Notes: generated by a model not told the origin, from the sequence alone. A stretch of 45,089 nucleotides of DNA from Litoreibacter sp. (GCA_026710325.1 JAPORH010000171.1:1-45089), one strand, 5' to 3'; shown: positions 26,690 to 34,831, numbered from the stretch's first letter. Made by a program: numbers and translations.

Positions 26690-26707
26690 CATTATTCGTT
26701 TTAATCC
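26678..26707 (+). promoter_or_regulatory. Candidate RpoE-type promoter of the divergent operon
   Basis: On the plus strand, TAATCC (26678-26683) and TAATCC (26702-26707) are separated by 18 bp. This is the RpoE promoter layout with one mismatch in the -35 (TAATCC for TGATCC). It abuts the minus-strand -35 element, so the two promoters would be back to back, about 57 bp before the ATG at 26764. Confidence 0.4.
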
Positions 26708-26763
26708 AGCGCCGATCTGTGACCGTATGACTTACAACGAAAAATTCCGTGCTGGAGACCTGA

Positions 26764-28059
26764 ATGCCATTTGAAAACTCGCCCGTTGCCCCGCGACGTA
26801 TCGCTATCATCGGGGGCGGCATCTCCGGCATGGGTGCAGCCCATAGGCTGTCGCAGAACTACCACGTCACCCTGTTCGAGGCAGAGCGGCGCCTTGGTGG
26901 CCACGCCCGCACCGTGATGGCCGGGAAAAGTGGGGAACAGCCCGTTGATACAGGGTTCATCGTCTACAATGAGGTGAACTACCCCAATCTGGTAAAGCTC
27001 TTTGATGAGCTGAACGTACCGACCGTCGACAGCGATATGAGCTTTGGTGTGTCAATTGCTGGCGGCAAGATTGAGTATGCGCTTCACAGCATCGACGCGA
27101 TCTTTGCACAGCGTAAGAATGTGGCCGACCCGCGCTTCTTGCGCATGCTGCGCGACGTTTTGCGCTTCAACGCCCGCGCGGCAGAGCTTCCCAAAGACAG
27201 CGAGCAGAGCATCGGCGATTTTCTTGCGGAGATGCGCACCGGCAAATGGTTCCGCGACCATTACCTGCTTCCGCTGACGGGCGCGATTTGGTCGACGCCT
27301 TTGGAACGGATGATGGAATTCCCGGCGCAGGCGCTTATCCGTTTTATGAAGAACCACGGTCTCACCGGGTATCATGATCAGCATCAATGGCGCACAGTTC
27401 AAGGCGGCTCGATCCAATATGTGACGCGTCTGCAGCAACGTCTGTCAGATAGCGGCGTTGATATTCGTCTGGGCGCGCCGATCAAATCTGTGACGCGCGA
27501 TGCATTTGGAGCTCATGTGACGCCTGTTGGCGGCGAGGCGGAGCAGTTTGACGAGGTGATCTTCGCCACACATTCGGATCAGGCGCTTGCGCTTCTGGCC
27601 GATGCCTCGCCGGCGGAGGCGCATTCCCTCGGCGCGGTGCGGTATCAGCCTAACACCGCGGTTTTGCATGCCGATGCGTCCCTTATGCCGAAGCGTCGCA
27701 AGGTTTGGGCGAGCTGGACCTATTGCGAGGATGCAATTGGCGCGCGCGACGAGATTGATCTGACTTATTGGATGAACTCGCTGCAACCGATCCCGAAAGA
27801 CGATCCGATGTTTGTGACGCTCAACTCAACCCGAACAATCCGGGATGAGCTGATTTACGACACCAACACCTTCATGCACCCGGTCTTCGAGCTGGGCGCT
27901 TTGAAAGCGCAGCAAGATATATCGGTGACCAATGGGACCAATCGGACATGGTTCTGCGGCGCCTGGATGAAGAACGGTTTCCATGAGGACGGTTTGTCCA
28001 GCGCGATTGACGTGGCCGAGGCGATCATTGCCGCCGATGTTGGTATGGCGGCAGCTTGA
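26764..28059 (+). CDS. FAD/NAD(P)-binding amine-oxidase-like oxidoreductase
   Basis: A 431-residue flavoprotein of the amine oxidase/phytoene desaturase-like superfamily. The FAD-binding motif is IAIIGGGISGMGAAHRL (residues 13-29), followed by FEAERRLGGHART with the ribose-binding Glu. DTGFIVYNEVNYPNLVKLF and a C-terminal FCGAWMKNGFHEDGL match the family found beside rpoE-chrR in R. sphaeroides (the RSP_1087-1091 set). It was formerly labelled a cyclopropane-fatty-acid-linked protein, and related genes have been implicated in furan fatty acid synthesis on phospholipid chains. The exact reaction here is inferred. It is the first gene of a tightly overlapping operon. Confidence 0.88.
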   Translation: MPFENSPVAPRRIAIIGGGISGMGAAHRLSQNYHVTLFEAERRLGGHARTVMAGKSGEQPVDTGFIVYNEVNYPNLVKLFDELNVPTVDSDMSFGVSIAGGKIEYALHSIDAIFAQRKNVADPRFLRMLRDVLRFNARAAELPKDSEQSIGDFLAEMRTGKWFRDHYLLPLTGAIWSTPLERMMEFPAQALIRFMKNHGLTGYHDQHQWRTVQGGSIQYVTRLQQRLSDSGVDIRLGAPIKSVTRDAFGAHVTPVGGEAEQFDEVIFATHSDQALALLADASPAEAHSLGAVRYQPNTAVLHADASLMPKRRKVWASWTYCEDAIGARDEIDLTYWMNSLQPIPKDDPMFVTLNSTRTIRDELIYDTNTFMHPVFELGALKAQQDISVTNGTNRTWFCGAWMKNGFHEDGLSSAIDVAEAIIAADVGMAAA

Positions 28060-28814
28060 ACAGAATCGACCATATCGCCGGGACCACGTTCCACGGGCGC
28101 AAGGGCGGGATCGAGAACGCGTTCAGCTATGGCGTTGATTACGTCTTGCTCTACCCTGAAAAGGATCAACCACGCCCGGCGCTTTTTGCGCGCAATGCGC
28201 GCAACCTGACCTCCCTTTGGGATCGAGACCACGGCGGTGTGCCCAAAACTGGGTCTGGCGCGGCCTGGTTTCGGGACGTCTTGGCGGCTCACGAACTGAG
28301 CGACCTAGTGGCCGAGGTGGCGCTTTTGGCGCAGCCGCGCGTTTTGGGGCATGTCTTCAATCCGGTCAGCTTTTGGCTAGGGTTCGACACCGATGGCGGC
28401 CTACGGGTGGTCGTGCCTGAGGTGTCTAACACGTACGGTGACCGCCATTCCTACCTCTGCGCGCATGAGGATAAGCGGGTTATCGAGGCCACGGACACGC
28501 TGGAAGCGCGTAAGATTTTCTACGTTTCGCCCTTCCAGCCGGTCGAAGGCGGGTATCGGTTCCGCTTTGACATTCGCGACGACAAGATCGGCATCTGGAT
28601 CGATTACGACGCGGCGGGCCATGGCTTGCTTGCAACGCTAACAGGCAAACGCCAGCCGCTCACCAATATGTCGATCCTGCGCGCTTGCTTGCGGCGTCCA
28701 TTCGGTTCCCGCCGGGTTTTAGGGCTCATTCATTGGCAGGCTTTGAAGCTGTGGTGGAAGGGTGCGCTGTTTCGCACGCGCCCCGAACCTCCGGCCGAGG
28801 AGGTGTCGCGATGA
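28056..28814 (+). CDS. DUF1365 protein of the RpoE-linked lipid operon
   Basis: A 252-residue DUF1365 family member. The likely start is a TTG overlapping the previous stop (TTGA), giving MNRIDHIAGTTFHGRKG. Signatures are FNPVSFWLGFDTDGGLRVVVPEVSNTYGDRHSYLC (named in part), KIFYVSPFQPVEGGYRF and LTNMSILRACLRRPFGSRRV. DUF1365 genes travel with the amine-oxidase-like flavoprotein and with SAM-dependent fatty-acid methyltransferases in many bacteria. Its biochemical role is not settled. The rare TTG start and 4-bp overlap suggest translation by re-initiation. Confidence 0.85.
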   Translation: MNRIDHIAGTTFHGRKGGIENAFSYGVDYVLLYPEKDQPRPALFARNARNLTSLWDRDHGGVPKTGSGAAWFRDVLAAHELSDLVAEVALLAQPRVLGHVFNPVSFWLGFDTDGGLRVVVPEVSNTYGDRHSYLCAHEDKRVIEATDTLEARKIFYVSPFQPVEGGYRFRFDIRDDKIGIWIDYDAAGHGLLATLTGKRQPLTNMSILRACLRRPFGSRRVLGLIHWQALKLWWKGALFRTRPEPPAEEVSR

Positions 28815-30049
28815 GCGCTGTGGCCGAAGCAAAGGCCGCAAGGCTTCCGGCATGGTCGCTTTTTGGCGCTGTTCTTTCGGCGGCAGGCCTGCCGATCTAC
28901 ATCTATGCGCCGAAGTTTTATGCAGACAATTTCGGCATCAGCCTTGCTTTGCTTGGCGGTGTCCTCTTCGTTTTGCGCTTGTTTGATGTGGTGCAGGATC
29001 CTGTGCTGGGTTGGGTAAGTGAGCGTTTGGGCCGGATGCGTGGGATCGCGGTTTGGGGCGCGGGCCTGCTCTTGGCGGGCTCTATGTACGGGCTTTTTGC
29101 TGTCGAGCCGCCGATAAACGCAGTCTGGTGGTTTGGCCTGATGATCACCGGGCTCTTCACAGCGTTCAGCTTTCTGACGATCAATTTCTACGCTGAAGGG
29201 GTGACCAAGGCGGGAGCGATGAATGACGGGCACACGCGGTTGGCTGCGTGGCGCGAAACCGGCGCGCTGCTTGGGGTCTGCCTCGCAGCTGTGGCACCGA
29301 GCGTGTTGGAGCCCGTTGTTGATGCGCCCTTTGCGATTTTCGCCGTTTCTTTTTGTCTCTTCGTCTTAGCCGCGCTCATCTACATGACGCCCGAATGGAC
29401 GGGCGGCGGCAAGCAAGAGCCCACACCGATCCGCGAGATTCTAGGCGACGTCACCGCGAAACGCTTGCTGATCCTGGCGTTGTTTAACGCGACACCGCTC
29501 GCCGTCAGCTCGACCCTCTTCCTTTTCTATGTCGAAAGCCGCTTGGGCGCGCCGGGGTGGGAGGGGCCATTGCTGGTTCTCTTCTTCCTCGCCGCTGCGC
29601 TCTCTGCCCCATTTTGGGTGCGGCTTTCAGATCGTATTGGCCCAAAACGCGCGCTTCTGAGCGCTATGGGCCTCGCCATCGCCGCCTTTGCCTGCGTGCT
29701 CACGCTTGGCGAAGGCGATGTATGGATTTTTGCGCTGATCTGCGTGGCGTCTGGGGCCACGATCGGTGCGGACCTGACGCTTTTGCCTGCGATGTTTGCG
29801 CGGCGCATGGCGCAGGTGTCACCCAATGGCGGGCAGGGATTCGGGCTGTGGTCCCTCGTGTCGAAATTTACGCTCGCCTTTGCGGCGGCGATCTTGCTGC
29901 CGATATTGCAGCTTGCCGGGTTCACCTCCGGCGTCGCCGACAACCCCGACACAGCCCTGCAGGCTTTGACGCTGCTTTACGCGTTGGTGCCTTGCCTTCT
30001 CAAACTCGTAGCCATGGGCCTTTTGGCCCTCACCCCTTTGGAGGACTGA
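28811..30049 (+). CDS. MFS transporter, GPH sugar:cation symporter type
   Basis: A 412-residue membrane protein with about 12 hydrophobic segments. Features include the early FDVVQDPVLGWVSERLGRMRG (matching the GPH/MelB family D-P-x-x-G motif) and LSDRIGPKRALLS at the start of the second half. The start at 28811 overlaps the DUF1365 stop (ATGA) and has an AGGAGG site; a longer frame from 28685 is an overlap artefact. A symporter of this family is also the third member of the R. sphaeroides RpoE-linked set. The substrate is unknown; a lipid-related or osmolyte role is speculative. Confidence 0.88.
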   Translation: MSAVAEAKAARLPAWSLFGAVLSAAGLPIYIYAPKFYADNFGISLALLGGVLFVLRLFDVVQDPVLGWVSERLGRMRGIAVWGAGLLLAGSMYGLFAVEPPINAVWWFGLMITGLFTAFSFLTINFYAEGVTKAGAMNDGHTRLAAWRETGALLGVCLAAVAPSVLEPVVDAPFAIFAVSFCLFVLAALIYMTPEWTGGGKQEPTPIREILGDVTAKRLLILALFNATPLAVSSTLFLFYVESRLGAPGWEGPLLVLFFLAAALSAPFWVRLSDRIGPKRALLSAMGLAIAAFACVLTLGEGDVWIFALICVASGATIGADLTLLPAMFARRMAQVSPNGGQGFGLWSLVSKFTLAFAAAILLPILQLAGFTSGVADNPDTALQALTLLYALVPCLLKLVAMGLLALTPLED

Positions 30050-30052
30050 CTT

Positions 30053-30631
30053 ATGGACGTTCTATATTACATGCTGATCGGCGCGATTGTCGTGCTCTCG
30101 CTGGTCTTGTTGCACCAGCGCAAGATGACTTTCATTGCCCAAAACCCCGATGATTACGACAGCGCTACGCCGGAGCTGAACCTTCGAGAGCATCTCAATG
30201 GCCCGATCCTATGCGAAGGGGTCATTTACGGCCCACTTGGTCGCGTCTCCTCCCGTTTCACGGCGGATATGAATGTCACATGGGACGGCAATGTTGGCAC
30301 CATGACGGAGCGGTTTACCTATGACAACGGCTCGACCCAGGATCGCTGCTGGACCCTGACACTGGGAAATGATGGCTCCGTCAAGGCGACTGCGCCCGAT
30401 GTGGTTGGCGAAGGGCAGGGCGCGGCTAAGGGACCCGCGCTGCAACTGCTCTACAAAATCAAGCTGGCCGAGGATGCAGGTGGGCACGTGCTGGATGCTG
30501 TCGACTGGATGTATCTGGTCGAGAACGGCACGATCATCAACCGCAGCCAGTTCCGTAAATTCGGGATTAAGGTGGCCGAGCTCGTGGCAACGATGCGCAA
30601 AGTCGAGACCCAGCAGAAAGAGGCGGCGTGA
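30053..30631 (+). CDS. DUF3833 protein
   Basis: A 192-residue protein with an N-terminal hydrophobic helix (residues 4-21) acting as a membrane anchor or uncleaved signal. The rest is a lipocalin-like beta-rich DUF3833 domain: LREHLNGPILCEGVIYGPLGRVSSRF, a W-x-LTLG segment, and DAVDWMYLVENGTIINRSQFRKFGIKV. Its function is unknown. The position between the MFS gene (3-bp gap) and the SDR gene (4-bp overlap) is the same as in R. sphaeroides, which supports a role in the RpoE-linked membrane-lipid response. Confidence 0.86.
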   Translation: MDVLYYMLIGAIVVLSLVLLHQRKMTFIAQNPDDYDSATPELNLREHLNGPILCEGVIYGPLGRVSSRFTADMNVTWDGNVGTMTERFTYDNGSTQDRCWTLTLGNDGSVKATAPDVVGEGQGAAKGPALQLLYKIKLAEDAGGHVLDAVDWMYLVENGTIINRSQFRKFGIKVAELVATMRKVETQQKEAA

Positions 30632-31365
30632 GATCGTTCAAAGGCAAAACTTATTGGCTCGTTGGTGCCTCCGCAGGTCTTGGGGAGGCGCTGGCGCATA
30701 AGCTGGTTGATGCGGGCGCAAAGGTCATCGTATCCGCCCGAGGGGAGGATGATCTGAAGCGCGTCGTGTCCGAGCTTGGGGATGCCGCGCGCTACGTCAC
30801 GATTGATGTAAGCGATGAGGCCGATGTTGCGCGCGCCGCCGAAGAAGTCGGCCAGATTGACGGCTACGTTCACCTGGCGGGCGTCTACTGGCCCATGCCT
30901 GCGCAGGAATGGGATGCGAAGCAAGTCAACGCAATGCTCGATATCAACATGACTGGGATGGCGCGTGTCCTAGGCCATATTGTCCCGCCTATGGTGGCGC
31001 GTGATGATGGGCATATCGTGATTACCTCTTCGCTGACCGGGTTCCGGGGGCTTCCCGGCTCCATCGGTTATACCGCCTCTAAGGCTGCCGCGATGAGCCT
31101 TGCGGAAAGCATGGAATGCGATTTGCGCAAAACAGGCGTCGACGTTCAGGTCGCAAACCCGGGTTTCATCAAAACGCAGCTGACCGACAAAAATAATTTC
31201 AACATGCCTTTCCTGATGCAGCCTGACGAAGCCGCTCAGATCATGTTCCACCATATGAAATTTGGCGGATTTAAACGCAGCTTTCCGACGCTGTTCAGCC
31301 TCGTGTTCCGCGGCAGCCAATTTCTGCCCGATTGGGCCTATTTCCGGATTTTCGGCAAAGCTTGA
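30628..31365 (+). CDS. SDR-family NAD(P)-dependent oxidoreductase
   Basis: A 245-residue classical short-chain dehydrogenase. It shows VGASAGLGEALA (GxxxGxG cofactor motif near residue 12), the active-site Ser in VITSSLTGF (about 135), and YTASK (Tyr about 148, Lys about 152). VANPGFIKTQLT follows. Translation begins at GTG overlapping the DUF3833 stop. It is the last gene of the five-gene RpoE-linked run. Its stop codon lies inside a perfect FNR-type box that belongs to the next transcription unit. The substrate is unknown. Confidence 0.92.
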   Translation: MRSFKGKTYWLVGASAGLGEALAHKLVDAGAKVIVSARGEDDLKRVVSELGDAARYVTIDVSDEADVARAAEEVGQIDGYVHLAGVYWPMPAQEWDAKQVNAMLDINMTGMARVLGHIVPPMVARDDGHIVITSSLTGFRGLPGSIGYTASKAAAMSLAESMECDLRKTGVDVQVANPGFIKTQLTDKNNFNMPFLMQPDEAAQIMFHHMKFGGFKRSFPTLFSLVFRGSQFLPDWAYFRIFGKA

Positions 31366-31403
31366 TTCACATCAAGGTTTTTCCACGCAAGCAGGTAGAT
31401 ACT
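31362..31403 (+). promoter_or_regulatory. FNR/FnrL-type box and class II promoter for the DUF3775 gene
   Basis: TTGAT-TCAC-ATCAA at 31362-31375 is an exact match to the FNR consensus TTGAT-N4-ATCAA, and the outer bases extend the arms to 6 bp (CTTGAT/ATCAAG). A -10-like GATACT lies at 31398-31403, putting transcription start near 31410. The box centre (31368.5) is then at -41.5, the class II activation distance. The ribosome site at 31422-31428 follows closely. Confidence 0.75.
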
Positions 31404-31434
31404 CCGAGGCATACCTTTTCAAAGGAGGATGCCA

Positions 31435-31752
31435 ATGGAACTCTCCATTTCTAAAGTCGCCCAAGTCATTGTTTATGCGCACGAGCTCTCGCGTTTTCGC
31501 CCTGAGCTTGAGGCTTTCCTGGACTGCATGAATGAGGATGAGGCCGACGAGCTGGTCGCGATCATGTGGATCGGGCGTGGCAGCTTTGAACCTGTGGAAT
31601 TTCGTGACGCAATCCTGATTGCGCAGCAAGAACGTATGACGCCGATCTCGGAATACCTGCTCGGAACGCCGCATTTCGGAGAGCATTTGGAAGCCGGGAT
31701 GGAACGTCTCGGACATCCTGTCCTCGAAGAAGAGCTGCTGCTTATCGCCTAA
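31435..31752 (+). CDS. DUF3775 protein under a probable FnrL promoter
   Basis: A 105-residue acidic, soluble protein matching DUF3775, of unknown function. It includes FRPELEAFLDCMNEDEADELVAIMWIGRG and the C-terminal YLLGTPHFGEHLEAGMERLG. The start at 31435 is chosen because AAGGAGG lies 6 nt upstream; an ATG 6 nt earlier is too close to that site. There is no signal peptide or membrane segment. The promoter carries a perfect FNR-type box, so expression is expected to rise at low oxygen. It precedes the formate dehydrogenase gene by 136 bp on the same strand and may be co-transcribed with it. Confidence 0.83.
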   Translation: MELSISKVAQVIVYAHELSRFRPELEAFLDCMNEDEADELVAIMWIGRGSFEPVEFRDAILIAQQERMTPISEYLLGTPHFGEHLEAGMERLGHPVLEEELLLIA

Positions 31753-31765
31753 TCCGCCGCTCCTA

Positions 31766-31786
31766 TTTGCGACATCCGTTCGCAAA
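31766..31786. repeat. 7-bp inverted repeat upstream of the formate dehydrogenase gene
   Basis: TTTGCGA and TCGCAAA are separated by 7 bp (CATCCGT), 103-123 bp before the ATG at 31889 and 13 bp after the DUF3775 stop. It could be an operator or a weak hairpin; no T run follows. Confidence 0.4.
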
Positions 31787-31888
31787 GGGAAACAGGCTTG
31801 GCGCAAATCCGCGGGTCTTGGTCGCGTGTAGACGGCTGTACACAATGCAGCATTGGCATAGCTTCTCTGCGTAAGGGAGACTCTGGCC

Positions 31889-34651
31889 ATGTCCGACACA
31901 ATCAAATTCACGCTCGACGGTTCCGAGGTTGAAGCCCAAAAGGGCGAAACGATTTGGGAAGTCGCCAAGCGGGTTGGAACGACGATCCCGCATCTGTGCC
32001 ACAAGGACGCGCCGGGGTATCGCAGCGACGGTAACTGCCGTGCCTGCATGGTGTCGATTGATGGCGAACGGACGCTGGCCGCGTCTTGCATCCGCGAGCC
32101 CTCTGACGGGATGGTTGTCTCCTCCCAGGGTGAGCGTGAGACCAATGCACGCCGCACCGTTATGGAAATGCTTTTGGCGGACCAGCCGGAGCGGGAGGTC
32201 GCGCGCGACAAGTCCTCCCACATGTGGGACATGGCCGAGGCGCAAGGTGTGTCTGAAAGCCGTTTTCCAAGCCTAGATCAGGAGCGTGTACCGCTTCTGG
32301 ACAATTCCCACGTCGCCATGAGCGTCAACCTTGACGCCTGCATCAGCTGCGGACTTTGCGTACGCGCCTGCCGTGAAGTGCAGGTGAATGACGTGATCGG
32401 CATGGCCGGGCGTGGGCATGATGCCTATCCGGTCTTTGACATGGATGACCCTATGGGGGCCTCGACCTGCGTGGCTTGTGGTGACTGCGTGCAGGCCTGC
32501 CCGACGGGCGCATTAATGCCGTCCTCGGCAGTCGATGACAATCAGATCGGTGATCTTGAGGATTTCGACCGGGAGGTCGAAAGCGTCTGTGCCTTCTGTG
32601 GCGTCGGATGCCAAATCTCGATCAAGGTCAAAGATGACAAGATCAAATATGTCGAAGGGATCAACGGCCCGGCCAATGAGGGGCGCCTCTGTGTCAAAGG
32701 GCGGTTTGGCTATGACTATATCCACCACAGCCACCGCCTGACCAAGCCGCTGATCCGGCGCGACGACGCGCCAGCCAAAGGGCTGAACGTCGATCCTGAC
32801 AATTGGCAGGAGTTCTTCCGGGAGGCGACGTGGGATGAGGCGCTGGATTTTGCGGCCAATGGTCTGAAAGGCCGGGGCCGTGAGGTCGCTGGTTTCGGCT
32901 CTGCCAAATGCACCAATGAGGAAGCGTACCTCTTCCAGAAATTCATCCGTCAGGGCTTCCAGCACAACAACGTGGATCACTGCACACGGCTTTGCCATGC
33001 CTCTTCGGTTTCCGCACTGATTGAAAACGTGGGCTCCGGCGCCGTGACCGCGACGTTCAACGAGATCGAGAACGCGGATGTCGCGATCATCATTGGGGCC
33101 AACCCGCTGGAAAACCATCCGGTCGCCGCGACCTATTTCAAGCAATTCACCAAGCGCGGCGGCAAGCTGATTGTCATGGACCCGCGCGGTCAGGGTCTAA
33201 AGCGCTTTGCGACGCATATGTTGCAGTTCAAGCCCGGCGCGGACGTTTCGATGCTGAACGCGATAATGCATGTGATAGTGGAAGAGGGGCTTTACGACCA
33301 GCAATATATCGAGGCCTTCACCGAGAATTGGGAGGCCGAAAAAGAGCATCTGAAACAGTTCCCACCAGAGAAGATGCAGGAGCTTTGCGGTATTCCGGCT
33401 GAGACCCTGCGCGCTGTGGCTCGCGATTTTGCGACTGCACAGTCTGGCATGATTTTCTGGGGCATGGGCGTCAGCCAGCACATTCACGGCACGGATAACT
33501 CCCGCTGCCTGATCTCCCTTGCGCTGATGTGTGGCCATGTGGGGCGCCCTGGCACTGGTCTGCACCCGCTGCGCGGCCAGAACAATGTGCAAGGCGCGTC
33601 TGATGCGGGGCTCATTCCTATGTTCCTGCCGGATTACCAGACGGTTACTGATGACGGGGTGCGCAGCGCCTTCACCGATGTCTGGGAGTCAGGTGATTTC
33701 AGCAATGAGAAGGGCCTGACGGTTACCGAGATCATGGATGCGGTGCACGCGGATGAGATCAAGGCGATGTATATCCTTGGCGAAAACCCAGCCATGTCTG
33801 ACCCGGATGTAGAACATGCGCGCGACGCGCTGGCCAAGCTCGATCATTTGGTTGTCCAGGATATCTTTATCACAGAGACCGCGAATTATGCAGACGTGAT
33901 CCTGCCAGCCTCCGCGCTGTATGAGAAATCCGGTACGGTTTCGAACACCAACCGTACCGTTCAAATGCTGCGTCCAGCAGTCGCTCCGCCCGGTGAGGCC
34001 AAAGAAGACTGGTGGATTGAGGTCGAACTGGCCAAACGATGCGGTCTGAATTGGGGCTACACCCACCCGTCCGAAGTGTTTGCTGAGATGGCAATCAATA
34101 TGCGCAGCCTCGACAACATCACCTGGGAGCGTTTGGAGAAGGGCGCGGTGACCTATCCGTCGCTTGCGGCCGATGATCCCGGACAATCTGTCGTGTTTGG
34201 CGATGGCTTCCCTCGCCCGGAAGGTCGCGCGCGGTTTACCCCTGCAAGTGTGATCCCGCCCGATGATCTGCCGGATGCAGATTACCCAATGATCCTGACT
34301 ACGGGACGGCAGCTTGAGCATTGGCATACAGGCTCGATGACACGCCGGGCCTCTGTTTTGGATGCGGTGGAGCCGGAGGCAAACTGCTCCCTTCACCCGT
34401 CGACTTTGCGCAGACTGGGGCTCGCACCCGGTGACTACGTGCGTCTGACGACGAAGCGCGGTAGCATTGACATTATGGCCCGCTCCGACCGCGCCGTGTC
34501 GCCCGATATGGTCTTCCTGCCCTTCGCTTTCGTCGAGGCTGCGGCAAACATTCTGACGAATCCAGCCATCGACCCGTATGGCAAAATACCGGAATTCAAG
34601 TTCTCTGCTGTGCGGGTAGAAAACCCGGCGCAGGCTGTCGCGGCCGAATAA
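31889..34651 (+). CDS. Molybdenum-dependent formate dehydrogenase, alpha subunit (orphan)
   Basis: A 920-residue FdsA/FdhF-like catalytic subunit that oxidises formate to CO2. An N-terminal 2Fe-2S domain uses Cys37, 50, 53 and 67. Two 4Fe-4S sites follow in CISCGLCVRACREV and CVACGDCVQACPTG, then the 4Fe-4S site of the molybdopterin domain (CAFCGVGC near residue 234). The molybdenum ligand is predicted to be Cys369 in CTRLCHAS, so no selenocysteine is involved. Pterin-binding motifs such as MGVSQHIHGTDNSR, HPLRGQNNVQGASD and LTTGRQLEHWHTG are present. No genes for the usual NAD-linked beta/gamma partners (fdsB, fdsG) or for accessory fdsC/fdsD are nearby. An AAGGGAG site precedes the ATG. Confidence 0.93.
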   Translation: MSDTIKFTLDGSEVEAQKGETIWEVAKRVGTTIPHLCHKDAPGYRSDGNCRACMVSIDGERTLAASCIREPSDGMVVSSQGERETNARRTVMEMLLADQPEREVARDKSSHMWDMAEAQGVSESRFPSLDQERVPLLDNSHVAMSVNLDACISCGLCVRACREVQVNDVIGMAGRGHDAYPVFDMDDPMGASTCVACGDCVQACPTGALMPSSAVDDNQIGDLEDFDREVESVCAFCGVGCQISIKVKDDKIKYVEGINGPANEGRLCVKGRFGYDYIHHSHRLTKPLIRRDDAPAKGLNVDPDNWQEFFREATWDEALDFAANGLKGRGREVAGFGSAKCTNEEAYLFQKFIRQGFQHNNVDHCTRLCHASSVSALIENVGSGAVTATFNEIENADVAIIIGANPLENHPVAATYFKQFTKRGGKLIVMDPRGQGLKRFATHMLQFKPGADVSMLNAIMHVIVEEGLYDQQYIEAFTENWEAEKEHLKQFPPEKMQELCGIPAETLRAVARDFATAQSGMIFWGMGVSQHIHGTDNSRCLISLALMCGHVGRPGTGLHPLRGQNNVQGASDAGLIPMFLPDYQTVTDDGVRSAFTDVWESGDFSNEKGLTVTEIMDAVHADEIKAMYILGENPAMSDPDVEHARDALAKLDHLVVQDIFITETANYADVILPASALYEKSGTVSNTNRTVQMLRPAVAPPGEAKEDWWIEVELAKRCGLNWGYTHPSEVFAEMAINMRSLDNITWERLEKGAVTYPSLAADDPGQSVVFGDGFPRPEGRARFTPASVIPPDDLPDADYPMILTTGRQLEHWHTGSMTRRASVLDAVEPEANCSLHPSTLRRLGLAPGDYVRLTTKRGSIDIMARSDRAVSPDMVFLPFAFVEAAANILTNPAIDPYGKIPEFKFSAVRVENPAQAVAAE

Positions 34652-34656
34652 TTCTT

Positions 34657-34677
34657 GGGCGGCATGTTCAGCCGCCC
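34657..34677 (+). terminator. Hairpin terminator after the formate dehydrogenase gene
   Basis: GGGCGGC-ATGTTCA-GCCGCCC forms a perfect 7-bp stem immediately after the stop, followed by ATTATTCC. It overlaps the 3' end of the convergent small gene at 34668. The T run is weak. Confidence 0.6.
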
Positions 34678-34829
34678 ATTATTCCTCTGACTACTGGCAA
34701 GACGATGGCCGATATCGCGCCAACGGCTGCGCCTATTGCAAGGCGCACATAGAGCGTACCTAGCTTGGGCGCAAAGAGGCTGAGTAGTCCACAAACGCAG
34801 GCGTAAAAACCAAGTGCAATAAAATCCAT
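34668..34829 (-). CDS. 53-residue two-helix membrane protein
   Basis: A short open frame with start CAT at 34827-34829 and stop TCA at 34668-34670. The product starts MDFIALGFYACVCGLLSLFA, then PKLGTLYVRL, a second hydrophobic stretch AIGAAVGAISAIVLPVV and a short RGIMGG tail. This gives two membrane helices with a charged turn. No family can be named. Support comes from clean amphipathic design, an AGGT ribosome-like site upstream, and placement opposite the acyl-CoA ligase gene. It could be a regulatory small membrane protein. Confidence 0.6.
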   Translation of the reverse strand: MDFIALGFYACVCGLLSLFAPKLGTLYVRLAIGAAVGAISAIVLPVVRGIMGG

Positions 34830-34831
34830 AG

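Noticed and set aside
32981-32995. Selenocysteine in the formate dehydrogenase active site
   Set aside because: The codons in the CTRLCHAS motif are TGC, so both residues are Cys and there is no in-frame TGA.
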